A DNA stretch of 64,000 bases, from NCBI RefSeq assembly GCF_000817815.1, contig NZ_JPRD01000011.1, positions 124,001-188,000 of the forward strand. Direction: 5' to 3'. The DNA is from Vibrio owensii CAIM 1854 = LMG 25443. GTDB lineage: Bacteria; Pseudomonadota; Gammaproteobacteria; Enterobacterales; Vibrionaceae. The position numbers and the translations under genes are program-made. Of this stretch, positions 56,929-64,000 are shown piece by piece; the first letter of the stretch is position 1, and each line of letters opens with the position of its first letter. The notes below the pieces were generated by a model, which worked only from the letters and a program-made list of their open reading frames with translations, made no database searches and had not been told where the DNA came from.

Positions 56929-57612
56929 ATGAAAAAAAATAAAGTTGTAACCACTGAAGATATCCTTCTAAAACTTTGCCAGTCGGTTTCTGGCGTACTT
57001 ACTTCAGCAACCTCCTCTCAAGTTAACTACTCTGCCATGGTGCAAAAGATCAACAAAACCAGCCTCAAGCCGGATTTTGGTTGTTTTGTATTGTTTGATG
57101 GAGGCTTCACTGGTCTTGTTGTGATTAACTTTACAGCAAAAGCGGCCTTAGAGATTTACACCAACTACATGCGTAATATGGGCATGCCAGAGGAAGAGTT
57201 AGCGATCTCACACACTTCAGATGAAGTGGGCGATGTGCTTGGTGAGCTGATGAACCAATTGGTCGGCGACTTCACCAATAAAATTCGTAAAGAGCTGCAG
57301 ACCAATATCACGCAGAACCAACCAAAAATGCTTTCACTGAACAAGCAAGTGATTCTGCAAGTTGATACCAATCTAGACCGTCCTCAAGCGCGCCGAGTCA
57401 CCTTCTCTACAGAGAACAATAATATCTTCTACCTAGAACTTGCGATGGACAAGACCGAGTTTATCCAACTTGAAGAGTTTGAAGTGGCTGAAGATGAAAG
57501 CCCGGACGATATTTTAGAAGCCACTCGCAAAAGTATGGCTGACAAAAAAGCAGCAGAATCAGCAAGCTCAAAAAGTGATGCGGATGATCTGCTAGACCAA
57601 CTTGGTCTGTAA
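56929..57612 (+). CDS. DUF3334 protein (CheX/CheC-like)
   Basis: A 227-residue protein of the DUF3334 family. The stretch EVGDVLGELMNQLVGDFTNKI resembles the CheC/CheX active helix (ExxN-like spacing), and the fold pattern GLVVINFTAKAALEIY before it agrees. CheC-like proteins dephosphorylate CheY-P or control flagellar motors; that role is inference. The C-terminal tail (residues 185-227) is acidic and Lys-rich, ending DDLLDQLGL, like a docking tail. No che genes are nearby. Confidence 0.72.
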   Translation: MKKNKVVTTEDILLKLCQSVSGVLTSATSSQVNYSAMVQKINKTSLKPDFGCFVLFDGGFTGLVVINFTAKAALEIYTNYMRNMGMPEEELAISHTSDEVGDVLGELMNQLVGDFTNKIRKELQTNITQNQPKMLSLNKQVILQVDTNLDRPQARRVTFSTENNNIFYLELAMDKTEFIQLEEFEVAEDESPDDILEATRKSMADKKAAESASSKSDADDLLDQLGL

Positions 57613-57636
57613 TATTGTCAAACAACGACCTTTCTC

Positions 57637-57667
57637 AAAGCCTCTTTCCATAAGGGGCTTTCTTTTT
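57637..57667 (+). terminator. Terminator of the DUF3334 gene
   Basis: AAAGCCTC and GGGGCTTT (one G-U pair) with a T-rich tail. Confidence 0.75.
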
Positions 57668-57765
57668 GCAGCACAGTTTTCCCTCTCCATCGTTATTCCG
57701 TTTTTCCATCAAAAAAGGTAATATATCCGACTTCCTAAATTTTCAGTTCCCGGTACTGGTCGTCG

Positions 57766-58461
57766 ATGGATAAACAAAAAGCTCTGAAAAAAATCGCCAA
57801 GTGTTTAGAACTGGGCAACTCCGCCAACGTTAATGAAGCGGCGAACGCTATCAAGATGGCGCATCGTCTCATGCTGAAATATGGCTTGGATAAGGACGAT
57901 ATTGAGTTTATCAAGATGGGTAAGACTCAGTCTTCACATCTCTTGCCAGCAAGCATTAGCTCGACGATATTGCGCGTGATTCGCGGCATCAATACTAAGT
58001 TCGGTGTTGAGGCGGTTCTTCTGAACCATAAAGGGCTTAAACGAGTAGAGTTTATCGGTGAAGCAGACCGCGCGATTTTTGCGGCTTTTGCCTTTGATAT
58101 TATCTATCGTGAGATGAACGAAAGCACAGGACAGTTCCGCAATAGTTTCGCGGGTTCAGGCACTTCTTCAATGGAAGTAACGCGTCGTGTTAACTCGTTC
58201 GTTTCTGGTTGGGTAGAAGGTGCGCTCGAAAAGCTACCTGTGATCTCACCAGATGAAGAATCCGCAAACAAAATCAATAACTACATTGATAAAGAATTTA
58301 AAAACATCGACCGTGAGACGTTCAAGAAACAGCTCAAGGAAGCGATGAAGAACATCACTGCAGATTACGAAGTCGGCTTGAAAAAAGGCCGCAAAGTTTC
58401 CGTCAACCGAGGGGTTGGCGGAGAGCAGGCGAGAAAAATGTTGGATAACCCTTCTAAATAA
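57766..58461 (+). CDS. DUF2786 protein
   Basis: A 231-residue protein beginning with the DUF2786 pattern KALKKIAKCLELGNSANVNEAANAIKMAHRLMLKYGL (residues 4-40), a helical domain found in phage- and host-encoded proteins of unknown role. The rest is mixed alpha/beta and strongly basic near the end. No signal peptide or membrane segment. It has no strong ribosome binding site. Confidence 0.75.
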   Translation: MDKQKALKKIAKCLELGNSANVNEAANAIKMAHRLMLKYGLDKDDIEFIKMGKTQSSHLLPASISSTILRVIRGINTKFGVEAVLLNHKGLKRVEFIGEADRAIFAAFAFDIIYREMNESTGQFRNSFAGSGTSSMEVTRRVNSFVSGWVEGALEKLPVISPDEESANKINNYIDKEFKNIDRETFKKQLKEAMKNITADYEVGLKKGRKVSVNRGVGGEQARKMLDNPSK

Positions 58462-58578
58462 CTCTGGAACTGATTACAACATCGCCAACTATAAGAAAAA
58501 GCTTACAAAGCTTCTATCAATCTGACGTTCGCATAACAAATATCAATACCTTCTATTCCATAATTCACATCCCATTAT

Positions 58579-58596
58579 GAGGCGCGCTTGCGCCTC
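58579..58596 (+). promoter_or_regulatory. GC-rich hairpin in the leader of the OmpA-like lipoprotein gene
   Basis: GAGGCGC and GCGCCTC form a perfect 7-bp stem with a GCTT loop, nine bases upstream of the GGAGA ribosome binding site. There is no T-run, so it is a leader structure or RNase-protective element rather than a terminator. Confidence 0.5.
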
Positions 58597-58617
58597 GGCT
58601 TATACGGAGATTTTCCC

Positions 58618-59286
58618 TTGAAAAAGATGTCTATTGCACTTGCGCTAGTGCTGGCTCTTACTGGCTGTCAAGCAACACAACGCCAAAACGCAACTACAGG
58701 TGAATACGAAACTAACTCAACCACGCAAGGTGCGCTTATCGGTGCGATTGCGGGTGCAGCAATTGGTCTTGCGACTGGTGACGACGCTAAAGAACGTCGT
58801 AAACACGCATTGATTGGTGCGGCGGCTGGTGGTGCAACAGGCGCTGGTGTTGGTTACTACTTCGACCAACAAGAAGCGGAACTGCGTCGTGCTCTATTAA
58901 ACTCTGGCGTACAAGTTGAACGTGTTGGCGAAAACCAACTGCTTCTTCGCATGGAAAACGGCATTGGCTTCTCTTCAAGCTCTTACCAACTAGACGCAAG
59001 CATCCACAACACACTTCGTGGTGTGGCTCGTATCCTAGTTGAATACCCAGACACAAGCCTTGTGATCGATGGTTACACAGACAGCACAGGTAGCGATTCT
59101 TACAACCAAACGCTATCAGAGCGTCGTGCTGAATCGGTACGTCAGTACCTAGTATCACAAAACGTTGCACCAGGTCGCGCAATCGCACGTGGCTACGGTG
59201 AGCGTAACCCAATTTGCTCAAACCAAACTTCTGAAGGTCGTGCCTGCAACCGTCGTGTTGAAATCCAGATCTTGCCACTGAAGTAA
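58618..59286 (+). CDS. OmpA-family lipoprotein (YiaD-like)
   Basis: A 222-residue outer-membrane lipoprotein. Signal peptide MKKMSIALALVLALTGC with lipobox LTGC; two glycine-zipper segments (ALIGAIAGAAIGLATG, LIGAAAGGATGAGVGYY); then an OmpA/MotB peptidoglycan-binding domain (VIDGYTDSTGSDSYNQTLSERRAESVRQYL, RGYGERNP). The start is taken as TTG 58618 behind GGAGA; ATG 58627 is possible. Likely a cell-envelope anchor. Confidence 0.9.
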   Translation: MKKMSIALALVLALTGCQATQRQNATTGEYETNSTTQGALIGAIAGAAIGLATGDDAKERRKHALIGAAAGGATGAGVGYYFDQQEAELRRALLNSGVQVERVGENQLLLRMENGIGFSSSSYQLDASIHNTLRGVARILVEYPDTSLVIDGYTDSTGSDSYNQTLSERRAESVRQYLVSQNVAPGRAIARGYGERNPICSNQTSEGRACNRRVEIQILPLK

Positions 59287-59302
59287 TTTGGTTGCACCAT
59301 AT

Positions 59303-59323
59303 CGGTAATAACAATTATTACCG
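59303..59323. repeat. Perfect hairpin 1 before the J-domain gene
   Basis: CGGTAATA and TATTACCG, 8 bp with a 5-nt loop, 17 bases after the lipoprotein stop. Confidence 0.8.
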
Positions 59324-59326
59324 GAG

Positions 59327-59353
59327 CAGGTCTAGCGTTGTTCGCTAGACCTG
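59327..59353. repeat. Perfect hairpin 2 before the J-domain gene
   Basis: CAGGTCTAGCG and CGCTAGACCTG, 11 bp with a TTGTT loop, ending nine bases before the J-domain start codon, where a Shine-Dalgarno would normally lie. No T-run follows on either strand. Confidence 0.85.
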
Positions 59354-59362
59354 ACATACCCA

Positions 59363-60343
59363 ATGTCTTTCAGAACCACTGCCCTTACCTTTGCTTTAAG
59401 TGCCTGCCTTACGAGCACTGCATTTGCTTCTCAGAACCCGACACAACCTGAAGCCCAATTCGACCTTGCGCAGCAACTGGCGTTAAACCCCAATCCAGAA
59501 TCACCCACTGACGCACGTTATTGGCTAGAACAAGCAGCACATCAAGGTTACTTACCCGCTCAAAAACAATTAGCAGAAGATTACGCTCGCGGTTTAACTG
59601 GCAACACAGACTTCACCCAAGCGATTTATTGGTTCACTTCTGTTGCGTTAAACGATCCTACCGACCGTGGTTTTTTGTTGGCCGATTTTGTCCAACACCA
59701 TCAAGCGGAAGTATCGAACTCTGATCTCGTCGAAGCTTGGTATCAACTGTCTGCACTTAAAAACCCTCAGGCAGAAGAAGCCTATAACCAGTTTTTGGAA
59801 GATCGCTTCAATCAACTCAGGGCCAAACAAGTTTCTGAGATTGTAGAGTTGGATAAGCAAGCCACTGACGAAGAACAGAAAGAGACCATTGAAATTCAAC
59901 AAGCAAAGAAAGCTGAAAACACCAACGTTTGGTATGCCTCTGGCGCTCTGGGCTTTGCTTTGCTTCTTGGTGGCGGTGCATTCGGTTACCGCAGGCACAC
60001 ACAAAAGGCCAAAGCCATTGCAGCGAATGAAGTGTCACGCTCTCTGCAATTAGAGACACAAGTGAAAGAACTTCAGTTCGCCAATAAACAACTTAAGCGC
60101 CAACTCGAAAAAGTATTTAAAGAGTTCAAGAAGATAAAAGGTCAATCTGAGAACCAAAAACTTCTCGTCGCTTGTGCAATGTTTGGCTATACCCCGCAAA
60201 CCATTCCAGACAGTAAAGCAGTGAAGTTGCGCTACAGACAATTATCTAAACTCTACCATCCTGATTCTAGGGGAAGTGAAGAAGAGATGAAGCGTTTAAA
60301 TCAGGCGTTTAAAACCATTTCACAAAATGTTACAAAAGAGTAA
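59363..60343 (+). CDS. Membrane-anchored J-domain protein with periplasmic Sel1-like region
   Basis: A 326-residue protein with an unusual order: signal peptide (cleavage near FAS, residue 23), Sel1-like helical repeats (about 34-95), an acidic linker, one membrane helix (190-209), a basic coiled coil (222-262) and a C-terminal J-domain (267-322) with HPD at 299-301. Topology puts the repeats in the periplasm and the J-domain in the cytoplasm, where it can stimulate DnaK. No Shine-Dalgarno is evident; a perfect hairpin covers that region. Family and partner unknown. Confidence 0.82.
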   Translation: MSFRTTALTFALSACLTSTAFASQNPTQPEAQFDLAQQLALNPNPESPTDARYWLEQAAHQGYLPAQKQLAEDYARGLTGNTDFTQAIYWFTSVALNDPTDRGFLLADFVQHHQAEVSNSDLVEAWYQLSALKNPQAEEAYNQFLEDRFNQLRAKQVSEIVELDKQATDEEQKETIEIQQAKKAENTNVWYASGALGFALLLGGGAFGYRRHTQKAKAIAANEVSRSLQLETQVKELQFANKQLKRQLEKVFKEFKKIKGQSENQKLLVACAMFGYTPQTIPDSKAVKLRYRQLSKLYHPDSRGSEEEMKRLNQAFKTISQNVTKE

Positions 60344-60520
60344 AACTTAGCCACACACCTTTATCTCGCGAGCTTTTCATCCTAGAAAATAAAGGCTCGC
60401 AATCGATCTCCCTCTCAAACAAATTAACAGACATTTAACTTGACCATCTTTTATATGCCATAATGCCGGGTGAAAAATAACACCTAGCGACTCAAATTTA
60501 TGTAGGTGGGGAGAAAATCA

Positions 60521-60706
60521 ATGTTCACTGAAGAAGGCACCTGTGACTGGTGTAAAAAACCTAGCTTTGTAACTCGTCATGATTACGTAGATGGTAAATA
60601 CCATCGTTCATGCAGCTCTTGCTACGACATCGCGAAAATCGATGTCCGCCTATTCAACCAAGGCGAATTGCAAATGCGCGAGCGTTTGGAACAACGAGCA
60701 AGCTAA
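60521..60706 (+). CDS. Small Cys4 zinc-ribbon protein
   Basis: A 61-residue protein with two CxxC pairs (CDWCKK near residue 8 and CSSCYD near residue 33), the spacing of a small zinc ribbon, and a charged C-terminal helix. ATG 60521 has GGGGAGA upstream, better than the longer frame. I recognise no named family. It is a single-gene unit with a strong terminator. Confidence 0.72.
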   Translation: MFTEEGTCDWCKKPSFVTRHDYVDGKYHRSCSSCYDIAKIDVRLFNQGELQMRERLEQRAS

Positions 60707-60738
60707 ATAGAACAAATCAACGGAACTGATTTTCAAGG

Positions 60739-60763
60739 GCGCCTTATCACAAGGCGCTTTTTT
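60739..60763 (+). terminator. Terminator of the zinc-ribbon gene
   Basis: GCGCCTT and AAGGCGC with a 5-nt loop and six T. Confidence 0.92.
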
Positions 60764-60985
60764 GATCCTTCATCAGAACGTGAAGCCCTCACAACCAAAA
60801 CACTCCGCAATCACATTCTCTAGTCCTCTGGTGGTTCTCACACCCTCAAATCGGCTATTAATTGACCTATTAAAAACAGTGTCACTTATTTCATAGTGAT
60901 GTTGATGGTTTTCCCTGTCAGCGGGTCAAACCCACGATACATCTGGAGTATAGTTTTGTCGCTCAAACAAAAAACAGGTGACCAT

Positions 60986-61273
60986 ATGTACACAGATGAA
61001 GCGGAAGCAATTATTGCTAGCCAGCCTCCTGAAGCCGTTGCAACTGGCGAGTTGATGGTTTTGAAAAATACAATTAAAAGAAAAGTCTCTGGCCCTAACA
61101 AAAGTCGATTATTGCGATTAGCAAACTCCGACCTTGGCAGTTTATGCTCCCGTGCCAATTCAGGTAACATCGAACAAATTCGCACCATGTTTCAAACTAT
61201 GGTTCAGCTTGTAAGGGCTGGCAACCTTGGCCAATTTGAAACAGAAATCGCACGTGCAAAAACCGAATTCTAA
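60986..61273 (+). CDS. Hypothetical 95-residue helical protein
   Basis: Starts MYTDEAEAIIASQPPEAVAT at an ATG with AGGTGA upstream; the frame's upstream 30 codons have no ribosome binding site. Predicted all-helical and soluble, with a basic centre (KNTIKRKVSGPNKSRLLRL). Followed by a strong terminator, which supports a real gene. No family recognised. Confidence 0.65.
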   Translation: MYTDEAEAIIASQPPEAVATGELMVLKNTIKRKVSGPNKSRLLRLANSDLGSLCSRANSGNIEQIRTMFQTMVQLVRAGNLGQFETEIARAKTEF

Positions 61274-61302
61274 CCATTATTAAACATCGATCCTTGTATT
61301 TT

Positions 61303-61330
61303 CAGGCTGCGTATTCGCAGCCTGCTTTTT
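61303..61330 (+). terminator. Terminator of the hypothetical gene
   Basis: CAGGCTGCG and CGCAGCCTG form a perfect 9-bp stem with a TATT loop and a T-run. Confidence 0.92.
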
Positions 61331-61426
61331 ATCATTTCCTGAAAAAGCAAAGCGCTTTCTTGAACGTTCTGCCTCTGCCTTTCTTGTTTTCTCTTCCTTT
61401 CTTCTTCCTCAAAAGCACTAACACTA

Positions 61427-61527
61427 CTGTGTGCCCTCACGAAAAAGCACTGTATAAATCGGTTAAAACCACTGTATAGCTAATCCGAAATTACTGTATA
61501 TACAGTAGTAACCACCTGTATATACAG
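61427..61527. repeat. Array of CTGTATA elements with 22-bp period
   Basis: CTG motifs begin at 61450, 61472, 61494 and 61516, spaced exactly 22 bp; each is CTGTATA, the last two widening into the palindrome CTGTATATACAG. A fifth, weaker CTGTGTG begins at 61427 (23 bp). CTGTATA is the LexA half-site, but the palindromes have a 4-base shorter centre than a LexA box. The array lies in a 458-base non-coding gap, 205-305 bases before sulA. Confidence 0.85.
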
Positions 61528-61692
61528 CTCCGGAATGCAGGTTACTTCACATTTCACCATGTTTATCAAACATATCAAAAGCCAAACTTTACACTTTAAT
61601 TTCAATAACTTAGATAAAAACCAAGTCATAAGTACGGGAAAGTTTTTCAACTCCATTCATAAAAATCGGTTGATCAGGCATCAAAAACAAAC

Positions 61693-61712
61693 TACTGTGT
61701 ATACATACAGCA
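61693..61712. promoter_or_regulatory. LexA box of sulA
   Basis: TACTGTGTATACATACAGCA fits CTGT-N8-ACAG, the LexA core, and overlaps a predicted -10 (TACTGT, 17 bases after TTGATC at 61670-61675). It is 20 bases before the sulA start. Confidence 0.9.
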
Positions 61713-61731
61713 TGTATAAAGGAACAGTAAG

Positions 61732-62124
61732 ATGCAGTTACAAACTCAATCTCATACATACTCTCGCTACAACGTATTGGCACAAGCAACACAACCTATG
61801 GATGTGTCGGACCAACTTCTTTCTAAGTTGGCAGTATTGTCTCAACAACAGCAATGGATTCTGTTTACCGCTGAGTGCCCTCGTCCTGATTTTGAGCAAC
61901 TTGCTGCTTCCAACATTCGCTGTCAAAACATCATTCAGATGAAACCGTCTCAACAGCTTTCTGAAGTGGAAATCGTAATCAAAGCTATTCAGTCTGGTAA
62001 CGCTAGCGCTGTCGTCGCATCGAACAAGATTGCTCTAATGAATCAATCAATGCTTCGCGATATTGCTCAACGTTATCAGTGTGAAGTCTTTTTCGTCGAA
62101 GGCAGAGTGAACAAGTACCACTAA
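61732..62124 (+). CDS. sulA: SOS cell-division inhibitor SulA-like protein
   Basis: A 130-residue protein. QQQWILFTAECPRPDFEQLAASNIRCQNIIQMKPSQQLSEVEIVIKAIQSGNASAVVASNKI follows the pattern of E. coli SulA (SRWQLWLTP...MVRALRTGNYSVVIGW), the FtsZ-polymerisation inhibitor. Sequence identity is low, but a LexA box and strong AAGGA support the call. A longer overlapping frame at 61535-61942 is out of phase with it and is not coding. Confidence 0.82.
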   Translation: MQLQTQSHTYSRYNVLAQATQPMDVSDQLLSKLAVLSQQQQWILFTAECPRPDFEQLAASNIRCQNIIQMKPSQQLSEVEIVIKAIQSGNASAVVASNKIALMNQSMLRDIAQRYQCEVFFVEGRVNKYH

Positions 62125-62153
62125 CAAGATCGACGTTATCCATCCTGCATCTC

Positions 62154-62178
62154 GCCTCCTTTTAAGGGGGCTTTTTTT
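62154..62178 (+). terminator. Terminator of sulA
   Basis: GCCTCCT and AGGGGGC pair around TTTTA, followed by seven T. Confidence 0.8.
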
Positions 62179-62194
62179 GTGCTTTAACAAATTA

Positions 62195-62210
62195 AGGCAA
62201 ACGTTTGCTT
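62195..62210. promoter_or_regulatory. PurR operator of purC
   Basis: AGGCAAACGTTTGCTT matches the PurR 16-mer at 14 positions, 118 bases upstream of purC. Confidence 0.88.
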
Positions 62211-62328
62211 TTTCTCTGGCGAGTTAAAATAGTTCTGGTATGATGCCCTCATTCGATTTATTCAGCGTGCTCTTTTCGCTGGATATCTTCTCTTTATGAC
62301 GTTTGATTAAGATGATAGGAATGTCGCA

Positions 62329-63432
62329 ATGAGCCTTGCTAATCAAGTACTTGCCGTCAATGACGACCTGCCAATTCGCACCCACAAGCCTGTTCACAGC
62401 GGAAAAGTTCGCTCTGTTTACTGGTTAACTGAAGAAGACAGCGCACGACTGATCAAAGAAAAAGGATACGATGTCGCTCCTGATGCCCCGTTGGCCATCA
62501 TGGTGATCAGTGACCGTATCTCTGCATTCGATTGTATCTGGCATGGCGAAGGTGGACTCAAAGGCGTTCCGGGTAAAGGCGCTGCACTCAACGCGATCTC
62601 TAACCACTGGTTCAAATTGTTCAAAGACAACGGCCTTGCTGATAGTCATATCTTGGACATCCCTCACCCATTCGTTTGGATCGTACAAAAAGCGAAGCCA
62701 GTTAAGATTGAAGCAATCTGCCGTAAGTACATCACAGGTTCTATGTGGCGCGCTTACGCAAATGGCGAGCGTGAATTCTGTGGCATTCAGCTTCCTGAAG
62801 GTCTTGAGAAAGATAAAGCGCTACCTGAATTACTAATGACACCTTCAACCAAAGGTATCTTGAAAGGTATTCCAGGCGTTCCTGAGGCGGATGACGTGAA
62901 CATCACTCGCCAAAACATCGTGGATAACTATGAAGCTTTCAACTTCTCAAGTGCAGAAGACATTGCACAATACGAAAAGCTATTGAAAGAAGGTTTCAAC
63001 GTGATCAGCGATGCACTTGAAGCCGTTGACCAAACGTTCGTGGATACTAAGTTTGAATTTGGTTACGTGCACGACGCTGCTGGTAACGAAAAGCTAATTT
63101 ACATGGATGAAGTCGGTACGCCTGATTCGTCACGTATTTGGGATACAAAAGAATACCAAGCGGGTAACATCGTTGAGAATTCGAAAGAAGGTTTCCGTCA
63201 GTTCTTACTAAACCACTTCCCTGAGCCTGATATTCTGCTTAACAAAGAACGCATGCCAGAACGTGAAGCCCTTGCTCGTGATAACGACCTGCCAGTGGAG
63301 TCCTTGATGGATATCTCTCGCACGTATATCGGCATTGCAGAAAAAATCACAGGGCAACCAATCAAGTTGAGCGATAATCCGAAAGCAGAGATCATCGAAA
63401 TCTTAAGCAAAGAATACGGTCTAATCGACTAA
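62329..63432 (+). CDS. purC: SAICAR synthetase PurC (long form)
   Basis: Joins CAIR with aspartate in purine synthesis. The 367-residue form is longer than E. coli PurC (237) and is the type common in vibrios. [11 protein letters not shown] (P-loop-like), [15 protein letters not shown] and [20 protein letters not shown] motif ([17 protein letters not shown]) are diagnostic. The PurR box upstream agrees with purT. A strong terminator follows. Confidence 0.95.
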   Translation: MSLANQVLAVNDDLPIRTHKPVHSGKVRSVYWLTEEDSARLIKEKGYDVAPDAPLAIMVISDRISAFDCIWHGEGGLKGVPGKGAALNAISNHWFKLFKDNGLADSHILDIPHPFVWIVQKAKPVKIEAICRKYITGSMWRAYANGEREFCGIQLPEGLEKDKALPELLMTPSTKGILKGIPGVPEADDVNITRQNIVDNYEAFNFSSAEDIAQYEKLLKEGFNVISDALEAVDQTFVDTKFEFGYVHDAAGNEKLIYMDEVGTPDSSRIWDTKEYQAGNIVENSKEGFRQFLLNHFPEPDILLNKERMPEREALARDNDLPVESLMDISRTYIGIAEKITGQPIKLSDNPKAEIIEILSKEYGLID

Positions 63433-63470
63433 AGTCAGCCTCTGTACTGAGTTACTAGATTAACCAACAA

Positions 63471-63497
63471 GAAAGTCCGCCAAGTGCGGACTTTCTT
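63471..63497. terminator. Bidirectional terminator between purC and phoD
   Basis: GAAAGTCCGC and GCGGACTTTC form a perfect 10-bp stem with a CAAGT loop, with T-rich flanks on both strands. Confidence 0.88.
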
Positions 63498-63537
63498 ATT
63501 TCTAGCGCGGTCGTCTAGAACGTATTCGTTAACTGCC

Positions 63538-64000
63538 CTACTCTATATCGAGCATCAGACCATTCGTTGTGGATGCCGACTTGGTTGTCACTTGATAGTT
63601 TTTATCTTTAATGCTGGAAAGCATGTACCACGTTGATTGCGCTTTCTCTGGCGTAAAGGTCACACGCATGAAACCGCGTTGCTTGATGTCCGTCCATTGC
63701 AGTTCAGAAACCAAGTTCGGCAGTGAATATTCCATCTGAGCAATCGCAACTGGCTCTAACGCTAAATATTCTTCTAAGCCTGGCGAACTGACCGAGCTTG
63801 TCGCGAACTCAACGCCAATAGGATTGTTCGACATATCCTTCAACTCACTAGTCCATGCATTATGTGTATCACCCGCCAAACATACAAAGTTGCCTGAGCT
63901 TGCTTTAGCAATTTCGTAAACGCGCTCACGTTCGATGTAATAACCATCCCAAGCATCAAGGTTATACGGCAGCTTAATCGTGTCTGAGCTTGGATCTGCA
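63538..64000 (-). CDS. phoD: Alkaline phosphatase D (PhoD) family, partial
   Basis: The C-terminal 153 residues; the frame is open to the window edge, so the N-terminus and metal-binding core lie outside. LDAWDGYYIERERVYEIAK and VCLAGDTHNAWTSEL (His of the metallophosphoesterase site) are typical of PhoD proteins, which hydrolyse phosphomono- and diesters in the periplasm after Tat export. It is convergent with purC. Confidence 0.85.
   Translation of the reverse strand, partial: ADPSSDTIKLPYNLDAWDGYYIERERVYEIAKASSGNFVCLAGDTHNAWTSELKDMSNNPIGVEFATSSVSSPGLEEYLALEPVAIAQMEYSLPNLVSELQWTDIKQRGFMRVTFTPEKAQSTWYMLSSIKDKNYQVTTKSASTTNGLMLDIE

Noticed and set aside
61492..61527. Calling CTGTATATACAG copies as LexA boxes
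   Set aside because: CTGT and ACAG are four bases apart instead of eight, so they do not fit a LexA dimer; kept as a separate repeat.
61427..61527. CRISPR array or plasmid-type origin
   Set aside because: Repeat units are only 7-12 bases conserved with unrelated short spacers, and there are no cas, rep or DnaA-box signals nearby.
61535..61942. 135-codon plus-strand ORF overlapping sulA
   Set aside because: It covers the LexA box and sulA in another frame; composition is not protein-like and the SulA frame has the family pattern.

Overview
The window comes from the main chromosome of a Vibrio, most likely a Harveyi-clade species (V. alginolyticus, V. parahaemolyticus or V. harveyi type). The protein sequences, the gene order ihfA-relV-tpm-purT, a haemerythrin-GGDEF protein, vibrio-type hut and cob clusters and a sucrose module all point that way. 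No rRNA, tRNA, IS element, prophage or CRISPR array was seen. Almost all of the sequence is ordinary housekeeping and accessory metabolism, well packed and with many clear intrinsic terminators.

Layout. 1-1767: partial btuC and astE. 2006-7524: an M3 oligopeptidase, then a left-running operon of a flavin reductase and cobTSUC (late cobalamin assembly and salvage). 7891-8080: a free-standing promoter, 30-codon basic ORF and terminator that look like a dual-function small RNA. 8201-15965: NAD(P)-binding protein, cystine transporter tcyP, Zur-boxed DUF1826 gene, sbcB, yohJ-yohK-cdd and a lipoprotein with a Fur-like palindrome upstream. 16173-19632: purT with a PurR box, tpm, relV and ihfA. 20159-25978: AEC transporter, scrR/scrK/scrB and a metallophosphoesterase. 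26080-29645: pheT, pheS and a Phe-rich leader peptide. 29754-37427: haemerythrin diguanylate cyclase, a three-gene envelope export operon (RND/MMPL, LolA-like, outer-membrane protein) with a TetR regulator and four copies of a shared operator, and an XRE regulator. 37975-39976: five small enzyme genes. 40156-43451: rplT, rpmI, infC, thrS and the thrS translational operator. 43641-45379: a barrel protein and a Spo0M-like protein. 45573-51980: hutC-I-G-U-H. 52239-60706: DUF3581, a methyltransferase, ydiJ, DUF3334, DUF2786, an OmpA lipoprotein, a membrane-anchored J-domain protein and a zinc-ribbon protein. 60986-64000: a hypothetical gene, a 22-bp periodic repeat array, sulA with a LexA box, purC with a PurR box and partial phoD.

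Two themes stand out. First, thrS-infC-rpmI-rplT-(pheM)-pheS-pheT-ihfA-btuC, contiguous in E. coli, is still here in the same order and on the same strand but is spread over 43 kb with other genes inserted in three places. Second, the window is rich in regulatory sequence visible by eye. This includes a ThrRS operator with two hairpins carrying Thr anticodons, a pheST leader peptide, Zur, PurR, LexA, CRP and HutC-like sites, a four-copy TetR operator set and paired LacI-type operators in the sucrose region.

Most likely to be new are the 7.9-kb small RNA/peptide, the TetR-controlled MMPL/LolA-like/outer-membrane operon, the signal peptide on the small alarmone synthetase RelV, the phased CTGTATA array upstream of sulA, and the J-domain protein behind two perfect hairpins. 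All calls were made by reading the sequence; no database search was run.
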